Of a DNA stretch of 64,000 nucleotides, positions 33,901 to 45,000 are shown one piece after another. The translations under genes were made by a program, and so were the position numbers. The stretch is taken from NCBI GenBank assembly GCA_030549335.1, contig CM060194.1, forward strand, positions 68,174,077 through 68,238,076, read 5' to 3'. Source of the stretch: Pontederia crassipes. Its lineage: Eukaryota > Streptophyta > Magnoliopsida > Commelinales > Pontederiaceae. Numbering within the stretch: the stretch's first letter is position 1; each line of letters begins with the position of its first letter. The notes beneath the pieces were generated by a model. The model had not been told where the DNA came from, did no database searches, and worked only from the letters and a program-made list of their open reading frames with translations.

Positions 33901-34044
33901 GAGTGGGTTCTGTTAACATGTGATGCAGATCTAGAGGAGTGTGTTGATGTTTATAAATCTTCCAATGCACATACAATAAAAATATCTGTTAATGTTTCTC
34001 ATGAGACAACTAGGTCCTCATTTATAGATACTGGAGTATCGTGA
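27907..34044 (+). CDS. NLP: NIN-like protein (NLP), RWP-RK/PB1 transcription factor
   Basis: NLPs are nuclear regulators of nitrate-responsive genes. Inferred coding exons: 27907-28788, 31181-31228, 31309-32338 and 33191-34044, GT-AG and in frame, 937 residues. The N-terminal half has the conserved NLP/GAF-like region: [75 protein letters not shown]. The RWP-RK DNA-binding domain lies at about 629-690 and includes [19 protein letters not shown], with RWPSRK at about 670-675; it is split by the last intron. A C-terminal PB1 domain lies at about 840-925 ([17 protein letters not shown] with the basic Lys, and an acidic DADLEEC cluster). The start at 27907 is the first ATG in a good context after a 3' splice site; the frame is open upstream to 27868, so an extra 5' coding exon cannot be excluded. 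Intron 1 (2392 nt) carries a Mutator foldback element and an RTE/SINE nest. Confidence 0.93.
29063..30172. mobile_element. Mutator-type foldback element, 1.1 kb, in NLP intron 1
   Basis: Long terminal inverted repeats begin GGGTAAATTACACCAAATG on the left; the right end mirrors them as CATTTGGTGTAATTTACCC. The element is flanked by a perfect 10-bp duplication TACTTGCATG (29053-29062, 30173-30182), close to the 9-bp duplications typical of Mutator-like elements. The inverted arms continue inward through the GCCACGCGTGAGGTGGGG and CTCGCCGGCATCTCGCG regions. The core (about 29290-29890) is extremely GC-rich and made of repeated self-complementary modules, for example CTCTGCGACCTCGCCGG facing CCGGCGAGGTCGCAGAG, and CCCCCCTTCT facing AGAAGAAGGGGGG. 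Long ORFs occur in five or more frames because the modules have no stops; none is a real gene. No transposase is present. Confidence 0.88.
30293..30854 (+). mobile_element. 5'-truncated RTE-type non-LTR retrotransposon with (TTG)n tail
   Basis: The retained coding end resembles plant RTE ORF C-termini: [18 protein letters not shown] (about 30333-30385), then after a nested insertion [39 protein letters not shown] and [14 protein letters not shown]. It terminates in TAGTGGGATAAGGCTTTG plus TTG repeats. The target duplication is the perfect 14-mer CGTCTATTTAAATT at 30279-30292 and 30855-30868. About 25 bp just before the stop region appear deleted compared with the SINE copies. It lies in sense orientation in NLP intron 1. 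Confidence 0.85.
30403..30559 (+). mobile_element. SINE-like element nested inside the RTE copy
   Basis: It starts AACTCCGCCTATATTTTATA, contains AGCCGGTCCCAAGCCCGG and ends GTAGCCGACCCCACC, TAGTGGGATAAGG, then a (TTG)n tail. It interrupts the RTE reading frame at NDHI and is flanked by the perfect 17-bp duplication TATGAATGACCATATAC (30386-30402, 30560-30576). Compared with 53050-53234 it lacks about 25 bp around the GATCAACGAATGCG segment. I see no clear tRNA-type A and B boxes. Confidence 0.88.
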
Positions 34045-36180
34045 TGACCGTGGAAATCAGGTTTTTTCATGATGACATTGGTCTCTGATGATATTAAAAC
34101 TCTTTCTTAGCATCAGCTGAAGCCCTTAAGATGCATGCTTCTTCCAGGAACTGTAAATCTTCTACTTTGTGAACAATGTCACTACAGCTGAGAAAGTGTG
34201 TAGCTTGCAACATCAGTCATCAGGATGCTTGAATGGACTCGCAATCTAATTCGTCTACTGCATCCAAATTGAATTAATAACTGTGCTTGTTGAATGGATG
34301 TCAACTCTTGATTCATCAACCTTGTGGACCGTGATATTTTCCTGGAAGGGCGGTCTCATTGGTTGTTGACGTGGGAGATGGTCTGTATAGTAATCACACT
34401 AACAAATCATTTGTATTGCGAATTTGACTCAACCTGGTAGATCCCTTACACTTAAATGCAAATTGTGACTTGTTATTTTGACATTTCTTATCGACATTAA
34501 CAGAGGATTCACCGTAGTGACTTGCACTTGGTGATGTTAACAATCATAAGGGATGCACGAGGCGGATGCCAAGACGTAAGTCATATGAAACTTGTCTTGA
34601 TACAACTGAATATTTTTTTATTAATGGCAGCAATTTTTTTCTCAGAAGGCTTTTCTGCCGCAGGTGTAACTGCTACCCATCCTTCATGGCATCTCAACTC
34701 AAAGCACAATATATGTCTACAAGCAAGCACATAGCTCAGTTGCTCTCTTTTGAGCTACATCTGTAGTGCAAAATTGCAAACAATGTGGCATTTGTTTGCA
34801 GGTGAAAGTCATGTACAGTAAATTAATAATGTCAGACTGAAATTCATAGGCTTGAGAAAGTGTCATGGGAAAATCGATGGTTGGTTTGTAAACCAATTGT
34901 GTAAAATTATACTTGGATTTAAAGATGTCCAAAGTTATTGGATTTCGGTATTTTATGTCTCTCTCCTCCATATTCTTGCAAACTTGAGCATTGTTACAGA
35001 ATTTTCCTGCAATTAGATAAATGGGGGCAATCAGATGATCCTCAGCACGTTTCTACATTAATGTTTCATTTGGAACTTTGGCTTAATTCTATTGAATGCA
35101 TACATGCCCACGCGCTCAGAGGGTGATGAGTGATCTATATACCTAATCCGTTCAATCACTCGTGAATGATGCAAATCCAAGCATCCCAAATCTATGAATT
35201 AATATGTTGCGCATCGGAAGCTGATCCTCTGATTCGTTCCGCGATGTTATAAAAAAAACATATATCGAGTTACATGAGATAAAGACATGCTTTACACACA
35301 TGTCGATGGGCATTGAATGAAATGGCACACAGTGGTGCAATCAAGCTCCACGAGATATCTGAACAATCTGTAAATGCAATAGCTTTTTTATTATGGGCAA
35401 TCTAAATCTTGTTGTATTGTATTAGAGAGCAGCTTGGATATGTTGTTATGAAGATAATAACTACTTACAACAGATTTTTAGAACTAAATCACATCGGAAT
35501 ATCTGCTGAACGGAATCCCTAGCACGCCAGAACTGATTCCTAACAGAGTATGCTGAACAGAATCGCTAACACACCACCTAGCTAGTATCAAACCCTAGAA
35601 GCAACATGAGCACAAATCAAGTTCTCAGTAAAAAATTACAATGCAGCAGAGTTCCGACATGTACATACAAATAATACTATTTCCTTCAACAATTCGTATG
35701 TACACGGTACACCTACTTAAACTCTGCTGCTAAATGCAGATATGAGCAAACGTGGTAATTAGCTGAAAGCAGGGTGCGAGCAGCAAGTTTTACCATATCC
35801 ATTGTTGACATATCTCCATTTGAGAGGATAGAGAAGAAGGGAACATAGAAGAACTGGAACTGCTTTTAGTAGCCTTCCTAAGAACAGTTGTTATACTACA
35901 TATCCAAAGGCTACAGGCAATCAGCAAGTTTATTTTCCCTGACATGCTGCATCTGATGATTATTTTCCACCTCCTAGTCGATGTTCTACTGTAACTTCCA
36001 TACTTCCAAGATTTCTACCCCATTTATTTTTCTCTTGTTGGTTGCCAGAGGTTTTACCTTAGTTATAGCCAAAACCTTTCCTACTGTTGTGCACCCTCGA
36101 TGGCACTACCACCTTGCTTTCATGGTGATGGTTCTGAGCGAGGACTCATGATCTTGGAATCAGATTCTGGAATGTAAGGC
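34045..36180. other. NLP 3' UTR and intergenic DNA
   Basis: The first few hundred bases are probably NLP 3' UTR. The rest shows no recognisable gene or transposon; the short ORFs lack family resemblance. The minus-strand stretch about 35900-36180 may belong to the kinase remnant described next. Confidence 0.4.
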
Positions 36181-36186
36181 TTAGAT

Positions 36187-36420
36187 ATATTATGTGGTCA
36201 AGGAAACAGCTACATCACGGATGATAGGCGGCACGTGAGGTTGCTCTTGGAGACACAGACACATTGAGGTAACTACGACCTGCTGGTAGAAGAGTGCCCT
36301 TGGTAGATAACAGCCCTGAAGATTTGGATCGTCCAACAGCATGAACTTCCTTCTGTCACTAAGAAAAGACCACGCCTGGAAGGTCGAGCAACAAGGAGCG
36401 TAGATCAAAGGGAAGATTGA
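36187..36420 (-). pseudogene. Fragment of an RLCK-VII/PBL-type protein kinase, C-terminal lobe
   Basis: The minus strand reads AWSFLSDRRKFMLLDDPNLQ, GCYLPRALFYQQVVVTSMCL and QEQPHVPPIIRDVAVSL. This resembles subdomain X-XI of receptor-like cytoplasmic kinases of the PBL/PBS1 group, where R-x-F-x-x-(M/L)-x-DP-x-L-x-G-x-YP and QE-x-P-x-x-RP-x-I-x-DV are typical. The RP of that last motif is PP here and one Leu-Cys is duplicated (MCLCLQ), so it is decayed. No catalytic loop or upstream exon is visible, so I call it a gene fragment. An exonised retrocopy or transposon-carried fragment is possible. Confidence 0.55.
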
Positions 36421-36865
36421 AAGTTGAGGACAGTGGACACACTGAGATTTCCATGCAAATCCTCAACTTTTAAAGTTATCAAGTAAAGGTTGCACAACAA
36501 ACTTTGATGCAGCACAAGAATTATGTGCATCACATGTCCTGCAATAGACATTAAAAAAAAGGAACTGACTTAAAGCCCTATAAGGGAACGTAATGGTTGA
36601 ACGTGTCTGGATATGTTTACTTTATATATGAAGATAGCCAACCAGAGGCAGAGCTCTACTTAGTCGTCCCAAAGGGATCAATATACATGAAATAAAATCC
36701 TTCACAGCAGATAGGATAAAGGCCAGAGTAAAACCAATTTTCTTTCAAATTACGCTCCATTGAGAAATATAATGCCTATTAGCAGCTAAGATGATATCAT
36801 ATATTTCATATTATTTTAGAATTTACCCTGCCTTACATATGAAAAGACCTTCCGAAATATGGAGG

Positions 36866-37066
36866 GTCAAATTTTTTTTCGCAATTACGGACGAAAAATT
36901 CTCGTCGGCAAATTATTGACGATAATTTCGAAGATTAGGTCCGTCGGTAATTATATTTGTACTAATATACACGTGATATCATATAAGTATATGTTTAATA
37001 ATTTATTATTAAAATTATCGACGGACCTAGTTTTCAAAATTACCGAAAAATGTAAATCCGTAGTGA
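36866..37066. mobile_element. Possible CACTA-type end with subterminal repeats
   Basis: The right edge GGATTTAC-side reads CACTACGGATTTACA on the minus strand (from 37066). Inside are inverted copies of ACGGAC/GTCCGTCGG: TTACGGACG at 36886, TAGGTCCGTCGGTAATT at 36935, ATCGACGGACCTAG at 37017, TTACCG at 37041. CACTA termini with such subterminal repeats are typical of CACTA elements. I see no matching CACTA on the left and no 3-bp duplication, so this is a remnant at best. Confidence 0.4.
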
Positions 37067-37140
37067 TATATGTAATATAATATAAGTATATATTTAATAT
37101 TTTAGCCAGAATTACCAACGGATTGACATCTTTCATTTTA

Positions 37141-38000
37141 CAAGTTAGTTAAGGAGTCACTCATATGTATCCATCGCGAAAAAAGAAGAGGCAGTAATTT
37201 AGGACGTACATTCACCCATATATTCTTGGATCTAATGCAGTCCCATAATACATGTAACATAGTTTCCTCACCATTTAACACACAACTCAAATGAAGCACT
37301 GATTGTGAATTCGCACTTCTTACACATGTTATTTTCATGTCATATCTATCAAAATTGGATTCTTAACATTCCAACACTTGTTCTAGCATTTGATATATCT
37401 CTTGATGCTTCATGTGTCCAACAGATTGTATCATCTTCACTCTCTTCAAATGGCGGTTGTACCACTGCTAACTTCTGAAGAGAGTTATGATTTAGAAATC
37501 CTTGAAGCATATGTCATTTTCATGTCCCTTCTTGCATAACGAATTGCCTCATTGCCCGTCCTTGCATGTATGCTGGAATTGGTTAATTGTTCTCCTTTTG
37601 CCACAAGAGCTCGCCCTTTTCTCGTGGATGTGGCTTGATCGTGAGGCCCTTGCAAATTGTATATGCTGCTCTATCTTTCACCTAGTTCCATGCGTTTGTG
37701 ATGTTCTTCTATAACCATGTGTTATTTGTCAATTCTAGGAGTTCCAATCCCCATACCGGATCATTGCATTTTCTTTTTAGGATGGAGATGCCAACATATT
37801 ATGTCACATTCTCATGATCAGTCAGTCAAGAATCTTCGTTGCAGTTTGGATAACAAGACGTCGTTCATAGTGTTCATTCTTCCTAGTACTCGCAAGCTTC
37901 CATAATGCAAGGGTTGTACAATAGATTTCCAACCAACCAACCTTATGGATTATTTTCTTGTCTTCCTCATGGCCCCATGCCAAATAAAATTTTTAGTGTA
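37141..38000 (-). mobile_element. Degenerate LINE fragment, minus strand
   Basis: Read on the minus strand from about 37995 down: LAWGHEEDKKIIHKVGWKSI with IVQPLHYGSL resembles the LINE segment following the RT (WGH...K.H.V.W..I..P...GGL). Near 37620 ALVAKGE resembles ALLAKW. Near 37290-37200 ETMLHVLWDCIRSKNIW resembles the zf-RVT end. Several frameshifts separate these. It is much diverged, with ends undefined. Confidence 0.6.
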
Positions 38001-38729
38001 CTTCTCCAACTGCAAACATATACATACATATATATATATCTTGAAAATTTCACATCCTGTATTTGGTAGTTAGAGTTTACCAAATATATATAATCTACTC
38101 AAAATAAGAATTTACTAAACTATCTAAGGTACAGTTTTGACTTGTTCAGAACATTATACTCAATTAAATACTCTTATATATAAGAAGTATTGCCAAATAT
38201 TTTTATAATATAATTACAATTACTCACAAAAATGGGTGGTCCTCACCTCACAACGCATTCAATTTTATTCATATTAAAAAGTATTTTAGGTTTTTAAAAA
38301 AAATAAAAAAACTTTATTCATATTATATTTGATTGGGATTTTTGAATATTTTATGGACACAATTAAAAAGGTGAATTACATGCATATATACAATCCAATA
38401 ATAATGGTTTTAGTTTCAAGGTACAACGTCATCCTTCATGCATGCATGCACGCACTTAGTCTTCTAGTTCTTGGTTCAGGTACTCAACCAAAACAACTAT
38501 AATGAAAAATTAGCTCCAGGACACATATATGATATGATCTCCGGCTGACTTCATTACCAGATTAATTATACATATTTGTCTCTTCGCACACCATGACGAC
38601 GGATCACCTCGACCTCCACCTCCTCGATCTGTCAAAGCACATCTATAAATCCACATCGTCGTCGACCTCAGTTGATCACCTCACAATTCATTCGCACAAC
38701 ATCGGTACAAATAGTTATTATTGTATATA

Positions 38730-38775
38730 TATATATAGCAGCAGACTCCCAAGTTAACAAGAAGCCAATCGATTA
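38730..38775 (+). promoter_or_regulatory. TATA region of the lectin gene
   Basis: GTATATATATATATAGCAGCAG lies about 40 bp upstream of the ATG at 38776. It is the best TATA candidate and implies a very short leader. A more upstream TATA cannot be excluded. Confidence 0.4.
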
Positions 38776-39549
38776 ATGGCGTTCCTCACTTCCCTCCTCC
38801 TCTTCTTGTCATCCTTCCTCCTCTCCACTCATCCGGCGGCGTACGCCGACGTCGCCGCCCTGCCCGGCACCATCGAAAGGACCGCCAAGCAAATGATCCT
38901 CGCGACCGTCCCGCCGGGCGCGGAGGAGAACGCGGTCCCGTTCCTCACCTCCCCCTCCGGCAAGTACACCGCCTACCTCGTGCGCACGGGCACCGCCCCG
39001 GGCGCCGGCGGGTTCGGGAACGACTTCTGCTTCATGCAGGTGCAGGACACGAGCTCCGGACAGAGCACGTGGGAGTCGGAGTGCGGCCCCGTGAGCAGCG
39101 CCAACACCTGCTCCCTCGTGTTCACGACGAACGGCCTTGAGGTCTACGACGGCAGCAAGCAGGTGTGGGACACGGGGGCGCAGTCCGCCGACAACGGCTT
39201 CCTGGAGAGGGTCGAGCTCGTGGACCAAGGCGACATGAGGATCCGGGACAAGAACGGGGAGCTGGCGTGGAAGGCCACTGTAACGACCCAGATTTTTCAG
39301 GTTTAATAAATAGATATTTTATTATTTTATTTTAAAGAAATATTGTTATTACTATATTTAATAATTCTGAAAATAAAAATAAAATAATTGAGAGGAGTTT
39401 GATTAGGGATAGAATTATTCAATTAATTTCGTAATTTATCTAATTAAATATTAGAATAAATAGGGAGTGGTTAAAGGGATAAATTAGAGGATTTAATTTG
39501 AATGAGAATAGATAATATGGTTAGAGAATAATTAAAAATTTATAAACAC

Positions 39550-39557
39550 TATAAATA
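39550..39557 (+). promoter_or_regulatory. TATA box of the 5' LTR
   Basis: TATAAATA in the context CACTATAAATAAGAG. The corresponding box in the 3' LTR is at 46875-46882. Confidence 0.7.
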
Positions 39558-39709
39558 AGAGTAGGGGGCTACGAACGACTTCGTCTGCGTGATTTTTGGC
39601 TTCGTCTTCGGCGACCTCAGAGGACAAGGCGCGCAAGTACGTAGGGGGGATTCTGTTTGGTTGTTATTGTGTCATGATGTTTTACGACGCAATTTAGTTT
39701 TAAATTAAA

Positions 39710-40600
39710 TTTGTTACGGCCGTAATTTTCTGGTCGTAATTATTTGTTCGACACGTGATGTTCTCGGCCGAAACGAGAGAAGAGTTTTACGAGTAAATAG
39801 AGAAAGCGCGTTTACGCCCGTAAAAGAAAAAAAAATGTTACGGCCGAAGAGTTATGTTTTCGGCCGTAATGAAATAGAAAAGGTAGAAGAGAAGAGTAGA
39901 GTTTTTACGGCCAAAGAGTTAGGGTTTTCGGTCGTAATGGAATAGGGGTAAAAGAATTTTGGCCGTAATAGAATAGAGAGTGGAGATAACAAATAAAAAA
40001 AATGTTACGGCCGAAGAGTTAGAGTTTTACGGCCGTAACGGGATAGGACGTAAAAAAATTTGGAGAGAGAAAGGAAAGATGGATTGGCCGTAAAGAAGTA
40101 AAAAAAAGGGTGTTACGGCCGAAGAGTTAGGGTTTTCGGCCGTAATGGAATAGAAAAAATAGAGAGAGAACGGGAAGATGGATTGGCCGTAAAGGAATTA
40201 AAAAAAATGTTACGGCCGAAGAGTTAGGGTTTTACGGCCGTAACGGGATAGGGCGTAAAAATTTGGAGAGAGAAAGAAGAAAAAGAAAAAAAGGGAGTTA
40301 GAGTTTTACGACCGTAACGGGATAGGGCGTAAAAAATTTGGAGAGAGAAAGATGAAAAAAGGGGATGTTTACGGCCGAAGAGTTAGAGTTCCCCCTTTCT
40401 ACGGCCGTAATAGATGACTTTCTACGGCCGTAATAGATGATTTTTACGGCCGTAATAGATGATCCCCCTTTCTACGGCCGTAATAGATGACTTTCTACGA
40501 TCGTAATAGATGATTTTTACGGCCGTAAAAATCAGAGAAGATGGAGAGAGAAAAGAATGGAGAGAGATTAAAAAAAAGGGAAATTGATGTTACGGCCGTA
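39710..40600 (+). repeat. Array of palindromic TTACGGCCGTAA motifs and telobox-loop hairpins (5' LTR)
   Basis: About twenty copies or variants of ACGGCCGTAA lie within 900 bp. The main unit is arm TTACGGCCGAA, loop GAGTTAGGGTT, arm TTCGGCCGTAA: an 11-bp perfect stem. Units lie near 39837-39870, 39905-39938, 40003-40039, 40112-40145 and 40210-40244, separated by purine-rich GGAGAGAGAAAG spacers. Three keep TTAGGGTTT exactly in or next to the loop (about 39919, 40127, 40222); others have point changes. A second cluster (about 40398-40530) repeats CTACGGCCGTAATAGATGA. Confidence 0.92.
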
Positions 40601-41823
40601 ATGAATAAGGAGTACACCGAGAGTTATTATTTATTTTTGAGTAAATTTTAATTACTGATTATTATTGTTGTTATTAATTAATTTGATGTATTGATTATAT
40701 TGTTGATGATTGATCTGTTTATACTATGACGAACTTTGATTTTGATTGTATTGTTGACCTACTTAGTTTTGAGTTCAGAATTTATCTGATCAAATTGATA
40801 ATTTATTTAAAGATAGACATTTTAAGTAAACAAGATAAAAGCCGAAAGCTACTGGGCCCATGTTCACTGATTGCCACTAAGCTGGGACCAATTGAATTGA
40901 ATTGAATTGAATGGGGCAGATAGTGTAAAATTTATGGCTGTCCTGTGTATGGCCACTCGTCCCCCACCATACACGAATCCATCGAATCGTATCGGGCTTG
41001 CCGTGGCACTGATCCCCCACTGGCCTGCATGAAAGTGGCATGGTGTCCCTTAATTGACTGAGCGCTCCTCATTGAATTGGATAACTCCGAACATTGAAAA
41101 TCGAATTGAATTGACTTGAAATTAGAATTTAAGTAAATAGAATTAAATCATGGTCATTTGGATATACTGGCATGGAGTTGGCAATTATTATTGCCCTATT
41201 GAATTGAATCGTTATTGGCCAATGACCATTGATTATTGAATTGGAAATTGTTAATTGAATATTGATTTATTAATCAGGCAATTAATAATTATTAATTGGA
41301 ACAATTGTTATTGATTTACATTGGTCTGTTGACCATAGCCTGATATATTGTTCATATTGATAAATTGTTAATTGATTATTGTATTGACTGCTCAATCGAC
41401 TCATTATTGATTTTATCTTATTTTCGATTGAGCATATTGATTATCTTTTAGACTCTACGTACTGAGTATTTTTATACTCATGGATATTTCCCTGTACCTG
41501 GATCCGTGCAAGTGAGAGAGACGTAGATGATGGTCCTGCAGGTGGCTACACTCAGTGACAGACAAATGTTGCACATGGCATTATATCTAGTTATTTAGTT
41601 TTATTATTTCCGCACTTATTAGAATTGTAAACTCATGAATGTTTTAGCATTTTGATTATTATGGATTATTAGTTATTATTTTGAAAAGTCTTCCACATTT
41701 ATGTTTTATATTCCGCACTTTATAGGTTTTATTCCGCAAAAAATATTTTATAGAAAATTGAGTAGCGCCTCTGGGACGACTCTGAGTACATGAAAGTCAC
41801 GTGGGTCTCGGGGCGTTACAGAA

Positions 41824-41835
41824 GGTATCAGAGCC
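41824..41835 (+). other. Primer binding site (initiator Met tRNA)
   Basis: GGTATCAGAGCC lies three bases after the 5' LTR end. It is complementary to the initiator Met tRNA 3' end, with the first T of the usual TGGTATCAGAGC replaced by A. Confidence 0.88.
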
Positions 41836-42011
41836 TAAGGAGAGACACTTCTTAGCTGTCTCTAAATAGATAAAATTGAGTTCATATGCAACTGTCATGA
41901 GCAACCACTGCAGCCATCTAGTAGGGTCAAGTAAGTATTGAATTGTGCTACGTATTATTGAGCTCACACTTATGAATTTTTATTGTTGTGTGAGAACAGA
42001 TTCCTCTTAAG

Positions 42012-45000
42012 ATGGTATTTTCGAATCAGATACCACGAGCTCCCAAAAGTGGGTTACAACAGGCCGATCAGGAGGCCCAAGGTTCTCAACCTAATAATCA
42101 ACGTGCCCTGAACCAAGAAATGAGTAGACAACAAGGACATGACTTCCAAGTGGATCAGGCCTAGGCTAATGGGTACCGAGAGGAACAACTGAGACAGGGA
42201 CTACTACCATCGGAGTTCCACTCTGTGCACACTGAGTACTCAAGTCCCAATGTGCCACCACATCATGATCATAAAGGCACCATTGAGCGGTTCCTCAGGT
42301 TGCAGCCCCCTCGGTTCAGTGGGAAGGGTGACTTTGAGAATGCAGAGGAATGGATTGAGGAGATAGAACAAATATTCCTTGAGATGGATTGCGGCGATGA
42401 CCGCAAGATAATTTACGCCACCAGAAAACTGACGGCAGATGCCAGAGATTGGTGGAAGGCCACCAAGCTCACTACGTTCTCCGGCCAGGACAACATCACC
42501 TGGGGAGAATTCAAGAAGGCGTTCGAGAATCGCTACATACCAGCCTATGAAAGGGGCAGGAAGCAGAAGGAGTACCTGACACTCCAACATGGTACTATGA
42601 CTATAAAGCAATACCTTTCCAAGTTTCTAAGCCTAGAGAAGTACTCCACCTTACAGCAGTCGAAACTTGATCGAGTGAAGCGTTGGGTGGATGGCCTGAA
42701 ACCCAACCTCAGAGAAAGGGTAAAGGGGGGTAACTGCCAGACCCTCCAATTTGCTGAAGAATTCGCCATTTATCTAGAAAATGGTGATAAGACAGTTGAC
42801 AAGCAACAAAGCCAAGCACCGGCCAATCGGTATCAGAACAGATATGGAAACAAAGATAGAAGGCAGGCTAGGCGAGATTCCCGCCGCAGAGATGATCGCA
42901 ATCGGGGAAGACCATATCCAGCGAGGAATGAGCCTCAATCGCCTAGAGCACCGTGCAACTACTGCAACAAAATGCATCCCGGTGAGTGCTATCGGAGAAC
43001 TGAAGCGTGCCTGAACTGTGGTAAGATGGGCCATTTCGCTAGAGATTGCAAAGAGCCAAGACGTGCTGAACCTCCTCCGCAACGTAATGACGGACCACCT
43101 AGAATGGTGCAAGGCCGAGTATACAACATGAAGCCTACAGACGAGCAAAGGGTGAATGACACCATCCAAAGTACGCTAAAAATTAATGGTGTTCATGCTA
43201 ATATTCTCTTTGATTCAGGTGCTACACATTCGTTCATTTCGGAGTAATTCGCTCCGTTATTGAGCATAAAGCCACAAGCGACTAGTTTTCCACTTGACAT
43301 TGGCACACCTCTGGGGTCCATCGTTACCCAGAAGTACATCCCCATGGTGCCGGTCGAAGTGGAAGGCAAGAACTTCTCCGCAGACCTTATCATCATTTCG
43401 ATCAGGGACTACGATGCAGTATTGGGTATGGACTGGTTGTCCTACCATGACGCCTACCTACATTGCCGAGCAAAGAAAATACTGATCGGAACGTCAGGAG
43501 GACCTCAGATTGTCGTCAGAGGTACACCACTAGAGAGGGGAAAAATCATAGTGTCAGCTTTAAAGGCACAAAAGATGTTGAAGAAAGGATGCCGGGGTTT
43601 CCTGGCAAGTGTGATCAAGACAGATAGAGTTGAAGTAGATCGAGATAGCATTGCTGTAGTAAAAGAGTTTCCAGACATCTTTCCAGATGACGTTTCAAGA
43701 TTGCCACCACGACGGGAGATTGAATTCCGCATTGACTTGGTGCCAGGCACGACACCTATATCAAAGGCTCCTTACCGAATGACTCCAGCGGAAATACTAG
43801 AATTGAAGACCCAAATACAGGAGTTGCTGGATAAGGGATTCATTCGACCGAGCGTTTTTCCATGGGGCGCTCCGGTATTGTTTGTAAAGAAGAAGGACGG
43901 GTCGATGAGGCTGTGCATAGACTATCGGATGTTGAACAAGGTCACAATCAAGAACAAGTATCCACTACCAAGAATCGACGACCTGTTCGACCAATTGTCT
44001 TCGGCAAAGGTATTCTCGAAGATTGATCTGAGAAGTGGCTATCATCAACTACGAATCACTGATGATGATGTGTCGAAGACCGCTTTCAGAACAAGATACG
44101 GGCATTATGAGTTCTTAGTGATGCCATTTGGGCTGACCAATGCCCCCGCAGCCTTCATGGACTTGATGAATAAAGTATTCAGACCGTACTTGGACAAGTT
44201 CGTAATCGTCTTCGTCGACGACATTCTTATATATTCGCCGAGCTCAGAAGAACACGAGGAACATCTAAGAGTTGTGCTACAAACCTTACGGGAGCACAAA
44301 TTGTACGCCAAATTCTCAAAATGTGAGTTTTGGTTGAAAGAGATTATGTTCATCGAGCATATTATCAGTGAAAATGGAATATCAGTAGATCCTGCAAAGG
44401 TGGAAGCAGTTGCCAACTGGGCACAACCGAAAAATGCGTCAGAGATTAGAAGCTTTCTTGGACTCGCTGGATATTACAGGAGATTCATTCAGGACTTTTC
44501 CAAAATTGCATCGCCACTAACAAATCTCACTAAGAAAGGCATCAAGTATGAATGGTCACAGAGGTGTGAAGATAGTTTTCAAGAGTTAAAGAAGAGACTG
44601 ACAACGGCGCCCATTCTGACCATACCTTCAGGCCAAGGAGGTTATGTCATATATAGCGACGCATGCGACACTAGTTTGGGATGCGTCTTAATGCAACACG
44701 GGAAGGTAATTGCATATGCATCAAGATAATTAAAGAAGCATGAGAAGAATTATCCGACGCATGATCTCGAATTAGCAGTTGCGGTCTTCGCCCTCAAAAT
44801 TTGGCGACACTATTTGTATGGCGAAGAGTTCGAAATCTTCACAGACCACAAGAGCTTGAAATACATTTTCTCTCAAAAAGACTTGAATATGCGTCAGAGG
44901 AGGTGGATTGAGTTTCTAAAGGATTATGAGTTTGCTATCAGCTATCATTCAGGGAAGGCAAACTCAGTTACTGACGCACTTAGTAGAAAATGGGGAGGAT

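Larger units (their letters stand above)
39279..41820 (+). repeat. 5' LTR of the Tekay/Del-like element
   Basis: TATA box TATAAATA at 39550-39557, so U3 is about 300 bp and most of the LTR is transcribed R/U5. It contains the hairpin array (39710-40600), then an AT-rich stretch with GAATT repeats (about 40890-40912) and many ATTGA-rich words (about 41150-41450). It ends CTCGGGGCGTTACA. Confidence 0.93.

Noticed and set aside
38809-39228. 139-residue minus-strand ORF opposite the lectin exon
   Set aside because: An antisense shadow of GC-rich coding sequence.
39710-40600. Regularly spaced palindromic repeats as a CRISPR-like array
   Set aside because: Units vary in spacing and sequence, lie in a plant LTR and are duplicated in the other LTR; there are no unique spacers or cas genes.
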